Made by a program: the position numbers and the translations under genes | From: Rhodobacter sp. SGA-6-6 | GTDB lineage: Bacteria > Pseudomonadota > Alphaproteobacteria > Rhodobacterales > Rhodobacteraceae | NCBI RefSeq assembly: GCF_011043545.1 | Contig: NZ_JAAKGP010000006.1 | Span: 124,001-188,000, forward strand | Length of the DNA: 64,000 bases | Direction of reading: 5' to 3' | In this document: positions 25,297 through 33,843 of the stretch, piece after piece | Layout of the letters: every line of letters starts with the position of its first letter | Numbering within the stretch: the first letter of the stretch is position 1 | The notes under the pieces: model-generated | What the model saw: the letters and a program-made list of their open reading frames with translations, nothing else | Told to the model about the DNA's origin: nothing | Database searches by the model: none

Positions 25297-25410
25297 CCGG
25301 GGGCGCTTCGCCCCCCGGACCCCCGAGAGTATTTGGGGCCAAGATGAAGCAGCTTAGACTTCATCTTGGCAGAAATACTCCACGGGGGTGCGGGGGTGTG
25401 AAACCCCCGC
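25297..25410 (+). repeat. Variable-arm hairpin repeat, family B, copy B1
   Basis: Three hairpins lie in the dnaG-puuB gap. The first is GGGGGCG/CGCCCCC at about 25299-25315. The second is a long nested hairpin: ACCCCC (25319-25324) pairs with GGGGGT (25384-25389), GAGTATTT (25327-25334) with AAATACTC (25373-25380), and CCAAGATGAAG (25339-25349) with CTTCATCTTGG (25359-25369). The third is GCGGGGGT/ACCCCCGC at 25390-25410. It lies 9 bases after the puuB stop and may terminate that operon. It lacks the conserved right-hand tail of B2-B4. Confidence 0.7.
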
Positions 25411-25419
25411 TGCGACGTT

Positions 25420-26730
25420 TCAGAAGCCGATGCGGTCGCGGGTGGAGAACCAGGTCATCGCCAGCACCAGGAGCGGCCAGCGCAGCATCGCGCCGCCCGG
25501 GAAGCCGCGCTGAGGCAGCCCGGCCATCAGGTCGAAGCCGGCGGAGCGGCCGGCGGCGGCCTCGGCCAGCAGCTTGCCGGCCAGCGTCGCCAGCGCCACG
25601 CCATGGCCGGAATAACCCGAGGCCGACAGCACGTTCGGCTGCGGGCGGGCGAAGCAGGGCATCCGGTTCAGGGTGATGGCCAGGGTGCCGCCCCAAGCAT
25701 AGTCGATGCGGGCGCCCTTCAGCTGGGGATAGACCTCCAGCATCGGCTTCGACACCGTCCTGACCAGATCGGGGAAGCGGTAGCCGTAGCTCTCGCCGCC
25801 GCCGAACAGCAGCCGGTTGTCCTCGGAGAGCCGCCAGTAGTTGACGACGAATTTGGTGTCATGGGCGGCGACAGGTTCCGAGAGGATCTCCTTCGCCCGT
25901 TCGCCCAGGGGTTCGGTGGCGAGGATGAAGTTGTTGATCGGCATCACCCGCGCCGCCACCTTCGGCTCCAGCCCGCCGAGATAGCCGTTGCCCGCCAGCA
26001 GGATGGTGGAGCAGGTGACGGCGCCTTCGGCGGTGACGACGCGGGGCCTGGCGCCCTGGCGGATTTCCAGCACCTCGCTGCCTTCGTGCAGCCGCGCCCC
26101 CGCGGCGGCGGCGGCCTTCGCCAGCCCGATGGCGTAGTTCAGCGGGTGGAGATGCGCCGCGCCGCGGTCGATCTCGCCGCCCTTGTAGACCTCGGAGCCG
26201 ATCAGCGCCCTTATGCCGTCGCGGTCCAGCGGCTCCAGCTGCTCGTAGCCGTAGTCGCGGCGCAGCTTCTCGGCGTAAAGGTGCAGGTCGCGGACCTCGG
26301 CATCGGACCAGCAGGCATGGGCGATGCCGGGGCGCCAATGCACCCCCTCCATCGCGTGGGCCTCGATCAGGTCGCGGACCAGCGCCTTGGCGTCCTCGGC
26401 CATGTCCCACAGCCGGCGGGCGTCTTCGCGGCCCACGGCCTTCTCGATCCAGATCTGGTCCTGCCGCTGGCCGGACCCCACCTGGCCGCCGTTGCGTCCC
26501 GAGGCGCCGAAGCCGACGCGATGCGCTTCCAGCAGCACCACGCTGAGGCCCTTCTGCGCCACGTGCAGCGCGGCGGAGAGGCCGGTATAGCCGCCGCCGA
26601 CGATGCAGACATCCGCCGTCGTCTCGCCTTGCAGCGGCGCGAAGGGCTCCAGCGGCACCGCGGTGGCGGCGTAGTAGCTGGCGGGGTATTCCCCCGCCCG
26701 GTCGTTGGCGTGGAGAAGGTTCAGGCCCAT
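25420..26730 (-). CDS. puuB: FAD-dependent oxidoreductase, gamma-glutamylputrescine oxidase-like
   Basis: A 436-residue DAO-family flavoprotein similar to PuuB, which oxidises gamma-glutamylputrescine to the aldehyde with release of ammonia and H2O2. The dinucleotide-binding motif VCIVGGGYTGLSAALHVA is at residues 41-58, FGASGRNGGQV at about 75-85, and ASGYSGHGVALATLAGK near the C-terminus contacts FAD. It may be membrane-associated through the hydrophobic tail (GAMLRWPLLVLAMTW). The ATG overlaps the stop of the PuuA-like gene by 1 base, so the pair is co-translated. Assignment to polyamine degradation rests on this pairing; oxidation of another gamma-glutamyl amine is possible. Confidence 0.75.
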   Translation of the reverse strand: MGLNLLHANDRAGEYPASYYAATAVPLEPFAPLQGETTADVCIVGGGYTGLSAALHVAQKGLSVVLLEAHRVGFGASGRNGGQVGSGQRQDQIWIEKAVGREDARRLWDMAEDAKALVRDLIEAHAMEGVHWRPGIAHACWSDAEVRDLHLYAEKLRRDYGYEQLEPLDRDGIRALIGSEVYKGGEIDRGAAHLHPLNYAIGLAKAAAAAGARLHEGSEVLEIRQGARPRVVTAEGAVTCSTILLAGNGYLGGLEPKVAARVMPINNFILATEPLGERAKEILSEPVAAHDTKFVVNYWRLSEDNRLLFGGGESYGYRFPDLVRTVSKPMLEVYPQLKGARIDYAWGGTLAITLNRMPCFARPQPNVLSASGYSGHGVALATLAGKLLAEAAAGRSAGFDLMAGLPQRGFPGGAMLRWPLLVLAMTWFSTRDRIGF

Positions 26731-28085
26731 CAGACGTTCAGGAGCAGGTGCTCGCGCTCCCAGGGGCTGATGACTTGCAGGAACTCCTTGTATTCGTTGC
26801 GCTTCACCGAGTCGTAGACCTTGGCGAACTCCTGCCCCATCACATCCTTCAGCGCCTCGTCCTCGTCCAGCAGGTCCAGCGCGTCGCCGAGGTTGATCGG
26901 GATCTCGGCAGAGTCGAAATAGGCGTCGCCCTTGCATTCCGGCCGCGGCGCGACCTTGTTCATCAGGCCGAGATAGCCGCAGGCCAGGGTCGAGGCGATG
27001 CCGAGATAGGGGTTGCAGTCCATCCCCGGCAGCCGGTTCTCCACCCGCCGCGCGGCGGAGCCGGAGATCGGGATGCGCAGCCCGGTGGTGCGGTTGTCGC
27101 GGCCCCATTCCAGGTTGATCGGCGCCGCGAAGTCGGGGACATAGCGGCGGTAGCTGTTCACGTAGGGCGCGAACAGCGCCACCGCGGCGCCGAGGTGCTT
27201 CTGCATCCCGCCGATGAAATGCAGGAAGGCCTCGGTCTCCACCCCCTTCGGGCCGGAGAAGATGTTCTTGCCGGTCTTCGTGTCCACCACCGAGGTGTGG
27301 ATGTGCATGGCGCTGCCGGGTTCGTCGGCGATCGGCTTGGCCATGAAGGTGGCGAAGCAGTCGTGGCGCAGCGCCGCCTCGCGGATCAGCCGCTTGAAGA
27401 AGAACACATGGTCGGCCAGTTCCAGCGGGTCGCCATGGGCGAGGTTCAACTCCACCTGCCCGGCGCCGCCTTCCTGCAGGATGCCGTCGATCTCCAGCCC
27501 CTGCGCCTCGGCGAAGTCGTAGATGTCGTCGATGACCTTGCCGTATTCGTCCACCGCCGACATCGAATAGGCCTGCTTGCCCGCCGCCCGGCGGCCCGAG
27601 CGGCCCATCGGCGGGATCACCGGCATGTTGGGGTCGGTGTTGCGGGCGGTCAGGAAGAACTCCATCTCCGGCGCGACCACGGGGCGCCAGCCCTGCGCCT
27701 CGTAGAGCGCCAGGACGCGGCGCAGCACGTTGCGCGGCGAGAAGGGGACCAGGTTGCCCTCCTGGTCCTTGGCGTCGTGGATCACCTGCAGGGTGATGTC
27801 GGCGGTCCAGGGCGCGGCGGTGGCGGTGGACCAGTCCGGCTCCAGGATCATGTCGGGTTCGGTGAAGGCGTCGAACGGGTTGTCGGCCCATTCGCCGGTG
27901 ATGGTCTGAAGGAAGATCGAGTTGGGCAGGAAATAATTGGTCTGCTTGGCGAATTTCGCGGCGGGCATCGCCTTGCCGCGCGCCACCCCGGCGATGTCGC
28001 CGATGATGCATTCCACTTCGTCCACCCGGCGGTTGCCGATGTAGTCGCGCGCCGCCTCGGGCAGCTGTTCGGTCCATTTGGACAT
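26730..28085 (-). CDS. puuA: Glutamine synthetase family, gamma-glutamylputrescine synthetase-like
   Basis: A 451-residue glutamine-synthetase fold ligase. The PuuA-type N-terminus (VECIIGDIAGVARGKAMP) replaces the glutamine-synthetase beta-grasp start. The active-site blocks are PEMEFFLTA, GQVELNLAHGDPLELADH, FMAKPIADEPGSAMHIHTS and GRDNRTTGLRIPI, so both metal sites look intact. PuuA enzymes join glutamate to putrescine or another amine at the cost of ATP. The oxidoreductase follows with a 1-base overlap and a class I amidotransferase precedes it by 40 bases, matching the gamma-glutamyl pathway. PuuC (aldehyde dehydrogenase) is not in the window. The ribosome site at 28085 is weak. Confidence 0.8.
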   Translation of the reverse strand: MSKWTEQLPEAARDYIGNRRVDEVECIIGDIAGVARGKAMPAAKFAKQTNYFLPNSIFLQTITGEWADNPFDAFTEPDMILEPDWSTATAAPWTADITLQVIHDAKDQEGNLVPFSPRNVLRRVLALYEAQGWRPVVAPEMEFFLTARNTDPNMPVIPPMGRSGRRAAGKQAYSMSAVDEYGKVIDDIYDFAEAQGLEIDGILQEGGAGQVELNLAHGDPLELADHVFFFKRLIREAALRHDCFATFMAKPIADEPGSAMHIHTSVVDTKTGKNIFSGPKGVETEAFLHFIGGMQKHLGAAVALFAPYVNSYRRYVPDFAAPINLEWGRDNRTTGLRIPISGSAARRVENRLPGMDCNPYLGIASTLACGYLGLMNKVAPRPECKGDAYFDSAEIPINLGDALDLLDEDEALKDVMGQEFAKVYDSVKRNEYKEFLQVISPWEREHLLLNV

Positions 28086-28125
28086 GGGTCACACTATGGT
28101 TGGGGGTGGCCCCCGCGGCCCGGGA

Positions 28126-28848
28126 TCAGGCGCGGAGCTTCTCGGCCCCAGTGGGCTTGGCTTTGGTTTTGGTCTGGTGGTCAAGGAAGAACCGGGCGAT
28201 CCGGTCCGCCATCTTCGGGCTGTCCAGCGGCGTGTCGATCCGGGCCTTGGCCTCGGCCAGGGTGCCATCGGGCACCAGGCCGGGGCCGCGATACTTGATC
28301 AGCCCTTCCATGAATTCCTTGCGGAATTCCGGGTGCGGCTGGACCGAGAACATCCGGTCGTCGTAGAGAAGGGCGGCGTTCTCGCAGAAGGGGGTGGAGG
28401 CCACCACCTGCGCGCCTTCCGGCTTTTCCACCACCTGGTCCTGGTGCCAGGCGTTCAGCGTGATCTTCTCGTCGCCGAAGTCGTATTCGGTGGGGCCGAC
28501 CGACCAGCCGCCGCCGTATTTCTGCACCTTGCCGCCCATGGCCTGGGCGATGATCTGGTGGCCGAAGCAGATGCCGACCACCGGGACGCGGGCGGCATAG
28601 GCCTTGCGGATGAAGTCTTCCAAGGGCGGAATCCAGGGATGGTCCTCATAGGCGCCGAAGCGCGAGCCGGTGATCAGCCAACCCTCGCATTCCGTCACGC
28701 TGTCGGGGAAGTCGTTCCGCAGCACCGGCCAGCGGCGGAAGGTCAGGCCGCGGCCCGCCAGCAGGGTCTCGAAGAAATCCGGGTAGTCGCCCATGTCGGC
28801 GCGCAGGGCGTCGGGGGATTCGCCGGTCTGGAGGATGCCGATCTGCAT
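28126..28848 (-). CDS. Class I glutamine amidotransferase-like hydrolase
   Basis: A 240-residue class I amidotransferase domain with the complete triad: Cys94 (VVGICFGHQII), His172 and Glu174 (SVQPHPEFR). It stands alone without a synthetase domain. Between two glutamine-synthetase-like genes it may hydrolyse a gamma-glutamyl intermediate, the job PuuD does in E. coli, although its sequence is closer to the GMP-synthase-like type than to PuuD. The C-terminal tail is Lys-rich (KTKAKPTGAEKLRA). The ATG at 28848 follows AGGGAAAC. It is probably the first gene of the amidotransferase-puuA-puuB transcript, since hairpin C4 lies upstream of it. Confidence 0.75.
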   Translation of the reverse strand: MQIGILQTGESPDALRADMGDYPDFFETLLAGRGLTFRRWPVLRNDFPDSVTECEGWLITGSRFGAYEDHPWIPPLEDFIRKAYAARVPVVGICFGHQIIAQAMGGKVQKYGGGWSVGPTEYDFGDEKITLNAWHQDQVVEKPEGAQVVASTPFCENAALLYDDRMFSVQPHPEFRKEFMEGLIKYRGPGLVPDGTLAEAKARIDTPLDSPKMADRIARFFLDHQTKTKAKPTGAEKLRA

Positions 28849-28909
28849 CTTTGTTTCCCTGGTTTTTCTTCAAGGTGGGTCGTGTGGGGGGCGGCGGTCA
28901 AGAGGGATT

Positions 28910-28984
28910 GAGCGGGCGCGTCGTTCGCCTTCGGCTTCTCCTCGCGCGGGCGACGACAAGCCGAAGGCGCCGGAAGAGCCGCTC
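28910..28984 (+). repeat. Hairpin repeat family C, copy C4
   Basis: CGCCTTCGGCTT (28926-28937) pairs perfectly over 12 bases with AAGCCGAAGGCG (28958-28969), and an outer GAGCGG/CCGCTC closes it. It overlaps the stop codon region of the second glutamine-synthetase-like gene and could terminate it on the minus strand. Confidence 0.65.
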
Positions 28985-30320
28985 AGACCGTGTCGAGATA
29001 GAGTTCCACCCGCTCCTCGGGGGTCAGCTCGGCGATGTAATGCACCTCCTGCCGCTTGGTCTGCACCAGGTTGCGGATGATCTCCTTGGGCAGGAAGCGG
29101 TAGAGGATGTCCGAGTTCTCGAAGGCGTCGATGGCGGCTTCCCAAGTGGCGGGAATCTGCGGCAGGTCCATCGCATAGGCGTTGCCGGTGACCGGCGGCG
29201 GCGGCTCGACCGCATCCTCCAGCCCGGTCAGCGCGGCGCCCAGGATGGCGGCCAGCATCAGATAGGGGTTCACGTCGCCGCCCGCGACCCGGTGCTCGAT
29301 CCGCCGCGCCGCCGGATTTCCGGCGGGGATGCGGATGGCCGAGGTGCGGTTCTCGTAGCCCCAGCTGATGGCGGTGGGGGCGTGCTTGTCGGGCACCAGC
29401 CGCTCGTAGCTGTTGAAATGCGGCGCGAACAGCAGGGTGGAATCGTGCATCGCCGACAGGCATCCGGCGATGGCATGACGCAGCTGCGCGGTGCCCTTGG
29501 GGCCGCCCGAGTCGAAGATGTTCTCGCCCTTCTCGTCGAGGATCGAGAAATGGGTGTGCAGGCCCGAGCCGGAGTAATCGGCATAGGGCTTGGCCATGAA
29601 GCTGGCGGCGAAGCCGTGGCGGCGCGCCAGCCCCTTGACCAGCATCTTGAACAGCCAGGCATCGTCGGCGGCGCGCAAGGCGTCGTCGCAATGCATCAGG
29701 TTGACCTCGAACTGCCCGAGTCCGGTTTCCGATGTGGTGGTGTCGGCCGGGATGTCCATCGCCTCGCAGGCGTCGTAGAGATCGGTGAAGAAGGTGTCGA
29801 AGGCGTCCAGCGCCCGGATCGACAGCGTTTCCGCCGCCTTGCGCCGCTTGCCCGACCGCGGCGAGGCGGGGACCTGCATGGTCTTGCCGCTGTCGTCGAT
29901 CAGGAAGAATTCCAGCTCCATCGCGCAGACCGGGGTCAGGCCGCGGGCCTTGTAGCGGTCGACCACGGCGCGCAGCGCGTGGCGGGGATCGCCCTCGTAG
30001 GGCTGGCCGTTCTCGCGGAACATCCAGATCGGCAGCAGGGCGGTCGGCGCCTCCAGCCAGGGCATTGGCATGAAGCCGCGTTCGGTGGGTTTCAGCACGC
30101 CGTCCTGGTCGCCCTGTTCGAACACCAGCGGGCTGTCGTCGATGTCCTCGCCCCAGATGTCGAGGTTCAGGACGGAGAAGGGGAAGCGGGTTCCGTCCTT
30201 CACCACCTTGTCGGCGAAGCGGGCGGGGACGCGCTTGCCGCGGGCCTGTCCGTTGAGATCGGCGGCGGCCACGCGAATGGTCCGCACGTCGGGGTGCTTT
30301 CTGAGCCAGTCCTTCATCAT
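28983..30320 (-). CDS. Second glutamine synthetase family ligase
   Basis: A 445-residue paralogue of the PuuA-like protein, again with an atypical N-terminus (TIRVAAADLNGQARGKRVPA). The glutamine-synthetase active-site blocks are present: AMELEFFLID, LGQFEVNLMHCDDALRAADD, FMAKPYADYSGSGLHTHFS and GYENRTSAIRIPAGN. It probably ligates glutamate to an amine or amino compound rather than to ammonia. It follows the ABC transporter operon in the same orientation after a 192-base gap and precedes the amidotransferase-puuA-puuB group, so the import and processing steps may be linked. Start codons at 30320 and 30317 are both ATG. Confidence 0.8.
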   Translation of the reverse strand: MMKDWLRKHPDVRTIRVAAADLNGQARGKRVPARFADKVVKDGTRFPFSVLNLDIWGEDIDDSPLVFEQGDQDGVLKPTERGFMPMPWLEAPTALLPIWMFRENGQPYEGDPRHALRAVVDRYKARGLTPVCAMELEFFLIDDSGKTMQVPASPRSGKRRKAAETLSIRALDAFDTFFTDLYDACEAMDIPADTTTSETGLGQFEVNLMHCDDALRAADDAWLFKMLVKGLARRHGFAASFMAKPYADYSGSGLHTHFSILDEKGENIFDSGGPKGTAQLRHAIAGCLSAMHDSTLLFAPHFNSYERLVPDKHAPTAISWGYENRTSAIRIPAGNPAARRIEHRVAGGDVNPYLMLAAILGAALTGLEDAVEPPPPVTGNAYAMDLPQIPATWEAAIDAFENSDILYRFLPKEIIRNLVQTKRQEVHYIAELTPEERVELYLDTV

Positions 30321-30409
30321 GTCAAATCAGGAAAGGCACGGTCCCCGCGCCCGCAGCCGCCGGTGGTTTCACCGCGGCCCGCCTGATGCGCAAGTTCGGA
30401 CCATGCCCT

Positions 30410-30504
30410 TGGTCCTTCCCTTGGTTTCGATCGCCTTCCCGCGGGGCCCTGGTTTTCGGCTTTGCCCGTGGGTCCGGGCGGGTGCCCGGATAATTTGATC
30501 AAAA
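30410..30504 (-). promoter_or_regulatory. Intergenic region with terminator-like hairpin and palindrome
   Basis: Downstream of the ABC operon on the minus strand, TCCGGGC (30473-30479) pairs with GCCCGGA (30484-30490), a likely transcript end though it lacks a T-tract. ATTTGATCAAA (30494-30504) is a palindrome, and GGACCA/TGGTCC forms a hairpin at about 30410-30427. The promoter of the second glutamine-synthetase-like gene should lie in 30321-30470, but I cannot place it. Confidence 0.4.
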
Positions 30505-30512
30505 GTAACCTA

Positions 30513-31340
30513 CTACCGGATCAGGTTCGGACGCAAGCGGATTCTCTGCCGCCGGTTCGAGGGCAGGTGCCGGTTCAGCCGCGTGTTGACCGCGCCATAG
30601 ACCGCCGTCACCGCCAGCGTCAGCAGGATGAAGTAGAAGGCGACGATGGGGTAGGGCACGAAGGGGTTGAAGGTCTTGTCGGCGAAGTAGTTGGCGTAAT
30701 AGAGCGCGTCGCCCTTCTGCGCGAAGGCCGGGAAGCCCGAGAAGAACACCAGCGTGGTGGCGTGGAACAGGAAGATCGCCTCGTTGGTATAGGCCGGCCA
30801 GCCGAGCCGCAGCATGGTCGGCCATTCGATGCGGATGAACCTGTTCCAGCCGGTCAGGCCATAGGCCTCGGCGGCCTCCAGGTCGCCCTTCGGAATGGAT
30901 TTCAGCGCGCCGTAGAAGATTTCGGCCGAATAGGCGGCGGTGTTGAGGAACAGCACGAACAGCGCCCCCGCCCAGGCCCTTGTGGTCCAGGAGGTGTTGA
31001 CGTGCAGGCCGAGGATGTCGATCCCGGCCTTGGGCAGCAGCACCAGCGCCTCGTAGGCCAGGAAGAACTGGATGAAGAGCGGCGAGCCGCGGAAGACGAA
31101 GACGAACCATTCGGCCGGCTTGCGGACCCAGGGGTTGCGCGCCGCCTTGGCCAGCGCCACCGCATTGGCCAGGAAGAAGCCGAAGAACAGCGCCAGCGCG
31201 CCGAAATAGATGTTCCAGATCAGGCCCGAGCCGATCAGGGTGAACTGCTGGCACAGGGTGAAGTCGGTCTTCGGCAACAGGTTCTCGCCGATGCCGATGG
31301 AGCGCAGGCCATAGGCCTGGATGGTTTCCCAGCAGGTCAT
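30513..31340 (-). CDS. Polar amino acid ABC transporter permease (second)
   Basis: A 275-residue inner-membrane permease of the His/Glu/Gln/Arg/opine family. Several transmembrane segments are visible (LIWNIYFGALALFFGFFLAN, AWAGALFVLFLNTAAYSAEI, VAFYFILLTLAVTAVYGAVN). The ABC-coupling EAA loop is present (DLEAAEAYGLTGWNRFIRIE). It forms a heterodimer with the preceding permease; the start overlaps that gene's stop by 4 bases. It is the last gene of the operon ATPase, binding protein 1, binding protein 2, permease 1, permease 2. Substrate specificity cannot be read from the permease. Confidence 0.88.
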   Translation of the reverse strand: MTCWETIQAYGLRSIGIGENLLPKTDFTLCQQFTLIGSGLIWNIYFGALALFFGFFLANAVALAKAARNPWVRKPAEWFVFVFRGSPLFIQFFLAYEALVLLPKAGIDILGLHVNTSWTTRAWAGALFVLFLNTAAYSAEIFYGALKSIPKGDLEAAEAYGLTGWNRFIRIEWPTMLRLGWPAYTNEAIFLFHATTLVFFSGFPAFAQKGDALYYANYFADKTFNPFVPYPIVAFYFILLTLAVTAVYGAVNTRLNRHLPSNRRQRIRLRPNLIR

Positions 31341-32218
31341 GCGGCGGCCTTCCTCAGCGCTTCGCCTGCCGCGGTGGCCTGGCCGTGGCTCAGCCGCCGG
31401 GTCAGCCGGGCGAGGCCGATCTCGGACAGGCGGGTGCAGCAGAGATAGAACACCATCAACCCGAGGAAATACCACAGCCGCCAGTCGCCATGCGGGTATT
31501 CGTAGGCCTGGGTCTTCGATCCGCCCAACTCGCGGGCGTAGTAGACGATGTCCTTGACGCCCAGCAGGAACAGCAAGGGCGTGGCCTTGATCAGGATCAT
31601 CCACAGGTTGCCGAGGCCCGGCAGCGCATAGACCCACATCTGCGGCACCAGCACGCGGCGGAACACCTGGCGGTGGCTCATGCCATAGGCCTCGGCGGTT
31701 TCCAGCTGCGCCCGCGGCACCGCGTTCATCGCGCCGTAAAGCACGTTGGCGGCGAAGGCGCCGAAGACGATGGCGAAGGTGACGACGGCCAGCAGGAAGC
31801 CATAGGCCTGGTGCCAGATCTGCGCCGAGGCGCCGAGCGGCACCTTGGCCTGCGGGCAGACCTTGAATTCAAGGCCCTGGCGGATCGGCTCGGACCAGTC
31901 GGGGCAGACGAACTGGTGCTTGGTCCATTCGATCATCTGGTCCAGCGCGATGACGAAGAACAGGAAGAACACGATGTCCGGCACCCCGCGCACCATCCAG
32001 ATATAGGTGCGGCCCAGCCAACTGACCGGCGGGATATGCGACCGCGCCGCGGTGGCGCCGGCGAAGCCCATGGCAAGGGCGACGGGCGCGGTGATGGCGA
32101 GAAGCGCGATCACGGTCAGGAAGGAACGGTAGAAGTCCAGATGCTTGGCCGAAGTCAGGTAGCAGAAGGCCCAGGTCAGGCCCTCGATGGATTTCGGATC
32201 GGCGCAGGCATCGAACAT
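31337..32218 (-). CDS. Polar amino acid ABC transporter permease (first)
   Basis: A 293-residue permease of the same family, with the characteristic early segment FLTVIALLAITAPVALAMGF and the EAA loop QLETAEAYGMSHRQVFRRVL at about residues 170-190. An extended periplasmic loop holds a Cys pair (HQFVCPDWSEP and EFKVCPQAK) that could form a disulfide; this insert is longer than in HisQ. It lies 107 bases after the second binding-protein gene, with a family-D hairpin (32239-32259) in the gap, and is translationally coupled to the second permease. Confidence 0.88.
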   Translation of the reverse strand: MFDACADPKSIEGLTWAFCYLTSAKHLDFYRSFLTVIALLAITAPVALAMGFAGATAARSHIPPVSWLGRTYIWMVRGVPDIVFFLFFVIALDQMIEWTKHQFVCPDWSEPIRQGLEFKVCPQAKVPLGASAQIWHQAYGFLLAVVTFAIVFGAFAANVLYGAMNAVPRAQLETAEAYGMSHRQVFRRVLVPQMWVYALPGLGNLWMILIKATPLLFLLGVKDIVYYARELGGSKTQAYEYPHGDWRLWYFLGLMVFYLCCTRLSEIGLARLTRRLSHGQATAAGEALRKAAA

Positions 32219-32238
32219 CGGCGGGTCCGTTCGGCAGG

Positions 32239-32259
32239 CGGATTTTCGACGAAAATCCG
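32239..32259 (-). terminator. Family D hairpin inside the ABC operon (D2)
   Basis: A perfect hairpin, CGGATTTTC / GAAAATCCG, between the binding-protein gene and the permease gene. In this position it may partly terminate or stabilise the upstream message, giving more binding protein than permease, a common device in such operons. Confidence 0.5.
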
Positions 32260-32325
32260 TGGGTCAGGAGGTTCGGCGAAGACAAGGGGGCCGGGGCGGA
32301 CAGCGCCGCCCCGGCCCCGGCAGGC

Positions 32326-33078
32326 TCAGCAGCCCTGCTTGCCTTCTTCGCCCCAGTGGATGGACTCGGGGCCGAAATATTCCGGCTTCAGGATCATCGC
32401 ATCCAGCGTGCCGTCGCATTTCATCGACTTGATCGCCGCGTCGAACTTGCCGCGCAGCTCGCCGTCCGACTTGCGGAAGCCGATGCCGATGCCGCCGCCG
32501 ATGGATTCCTCCTTCTCCAGCAGCACCAGCTCGCCGCCGGATTCAGCCGCCACCGGGGCGAGATAGTCCTTGTCGGCCAGCACGGCCACGGCCTCGCCGT
32601 TCTTCACCGCGGCGACGGTTTCCTCGGGCGTGGCGTATTCCACCACCTGCATCCCGTTCTCGGCCACGAAGGCGGCCTGGATGGTGCCGGTCTGCGCGGC
32701 GATCGGGCCGGAGGTCAGGTCGACATCCGGCGTCAGCGCCAGATAGGCCGAGGGCGAGTTCGGCAGGTAGGGCTCGCTGAAGTCGATCACCGCCTTGCGC
32801 TCGTCGGTGACGCTCATCCCGGCGATGATCAGGTCGTAGTTGCCCGATTGCAGGTTGGGGATGATCGAATCCCAGTCGTTGGTCGCCCAGGTGCAGGTCA
32901 GCCCGGCGCGCTTGCAGAGTTCATCCCCCAGCTCGCGCTCGAAACCGGCGACCTCGCCGGCGTCGTTGATGAAGTTGTAGGGAGGGTAGGCGCCCTCGGT
33001 GCCCATGCGGACGACATCCTGGGCCAGGGCGGAGGTGCCGAGCGTCAGCACGGCGGCGGTGAGAAGCAGCTTTTTCAT
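32326..33078 (-). CDS. Amino acid ABC transporter substrate-binding protein
   Basis: A 250-residue periplasmic binding protein of the SBP_bac_3 family. The signal peptide MKKLLLTAAVLTLGTSALA is cleaved before QD. The start of the mature fold is typical (VVRMGTEGAYPPYNFIND), with a conserved Asp-rich hinge (SGNYDLIIAGMSVTDERK) and binding-site segments LPNSPSAYLAL and QTGTIQAAFV. Two Cys pairs may form disulfides (LCKRAGLTC, and MKCDG with the terminal KQGC). The ATG at 33078 follows GGGAGA. It is the second of two binding proteins in the operon. Lysine/arginine/ornithine- or histidine-type ligands are usual for the family; the true ligand is unknown. Confidence 0.88.
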   Translation of the reverse strand: MKKLLLTAAVLTLGTSALAQDVVRMGTEGAYPPYNFINDAGEVAGFERELGDELCKRAGLTCTWATNDWDSIIPNLQSGNYDLIIAGMSVTDERKAVIDFSEPYLPNSPSAYLALTPDVDLTSGPIAAQTGTIQAAFVAENGMQVVEYATPEETVAAVKNGEAVAVLADKDYLAPVAAESGGELVLLEKEESIGGGIGIGFRKSDGELRGKFDAAIKSMKCDGTLDAMILKPEYFGPESIHWGEEGKQGC

Positions 33079-33128
33079 CAGGGTCTCCCGTTGGTTTGCT
33101 TCGGTTGTCGCGGCCGCCGGTTCCATCT

Positions 33129-33839
33129 TCAGAACCAGCGGGATTCGAGTGTGGCGATGGTGCCGTCGGCCTGCATGGCGCGGATCGCGCCGTTCAGCCG
33201 GGCCAGAAGGTCGTCGTTGCCCTTGCAGACCGCCATGGCGGTGCCCTCGTCGCCGATCTGCACCTCATAAAGCAGGTCCAGCCCCCCGGCCGCGAAGCGG
33301 GGCGCGAGGTCGGGGCGGATCTCGAAGGGGCCGAAGGCCAGGTCGGCGGCGCCGCCCTCCACCGCCCGCAGGGTCTGGTCCTCGGTGGTGTAGGCGCGGT
33401 AGTCCAGCCCCTCGTCGCGCAGCCAGGCTTCGTGCAGGGTGCCGGACTGCACGGCGATATGGGCGCTGTCCGGCGCGGGCGCGCCGGGGGGACCGACGAA
33501 CCATTCGGTGTCGTCGGTCTGCTGGTAGGGGATGGTGAAGTCGACCAGCGCCCGCCGTTCCGGGGTGATCGCCATGCCGCCCAGGACCACGTCGAAACGG
33601 CCGTCCATCACCCCGGGGATCAGCTCCTCGAAGGCCACCCGCCGCCAGTCGCAGGCCAGATGCTCGCGGCTGCAGATCTCCGCCATCAGCTGCTGCTCGA
33701 AGCCGGTCAGGCCGCCGTTCTCATCCACGATCATGTAGGGCGGGAAGGGGGCGTCGGTGCCGATGGTCACATGCCCGTCGCCCGCCGCCGCAAGGGTCAG
33801 CGTGGCGCCGAGGGCAGAGACGGAGGCGAAGCAGCCCAT
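33129..33839 (-). CDS. Second substrate-binding protein of the ABC operon
   Basis: A 236-residue SBP_bac_3-family protein with a short N-terminal export signal (MGCFASVSALGATLTLAAAG). The mature fold starts VTIGTDAPFPPYMIVDENGG and continues with GRFDVVLGGMAITPERRALV, similar to but clearly diverged from the neighbouring binding protein. The Cys at residue 3 is too early for a standard lipobox, so it is probably periplasmic and soluble. The start is 4 bases after the ATPase stop. Two binding proteins sharing one ATPase and one permease pair suggests the transporter handles two ligands, as with HisJ and ArgT. Confidence 0.8.
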   Translation of the reverse strand: MGCFASVSALGATLTLAAAGDGHVTIGTDAPFPPYMIVDENGGLTGFEQQLMAEICSREHLACDWRRVAFEELIPGVMDGRFDVVLGGMAITPERRALVDFTIPYQQTDDTEWFVGPPGAPAPDSAHIAVQSGTLHEAWLRDEGLDYRAYTTEDQTLRAVEGGAADLAFGPFEIRPDLAPRFAAGGLDLLYEVQIGDEGTAMAVCKGNDDLLARLNGAIRAMQADGTIATLESRWF

Positions 33840-33843
33840 CGGA

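Noticed and set aside
23531-25357. 608-codon plus-strand frame opposite dnaG
   Set aside because: Antisense shadow of a certain gene, His/Gly/Arg-rich composition typical of the wrong strand of G+C-rich DNA.
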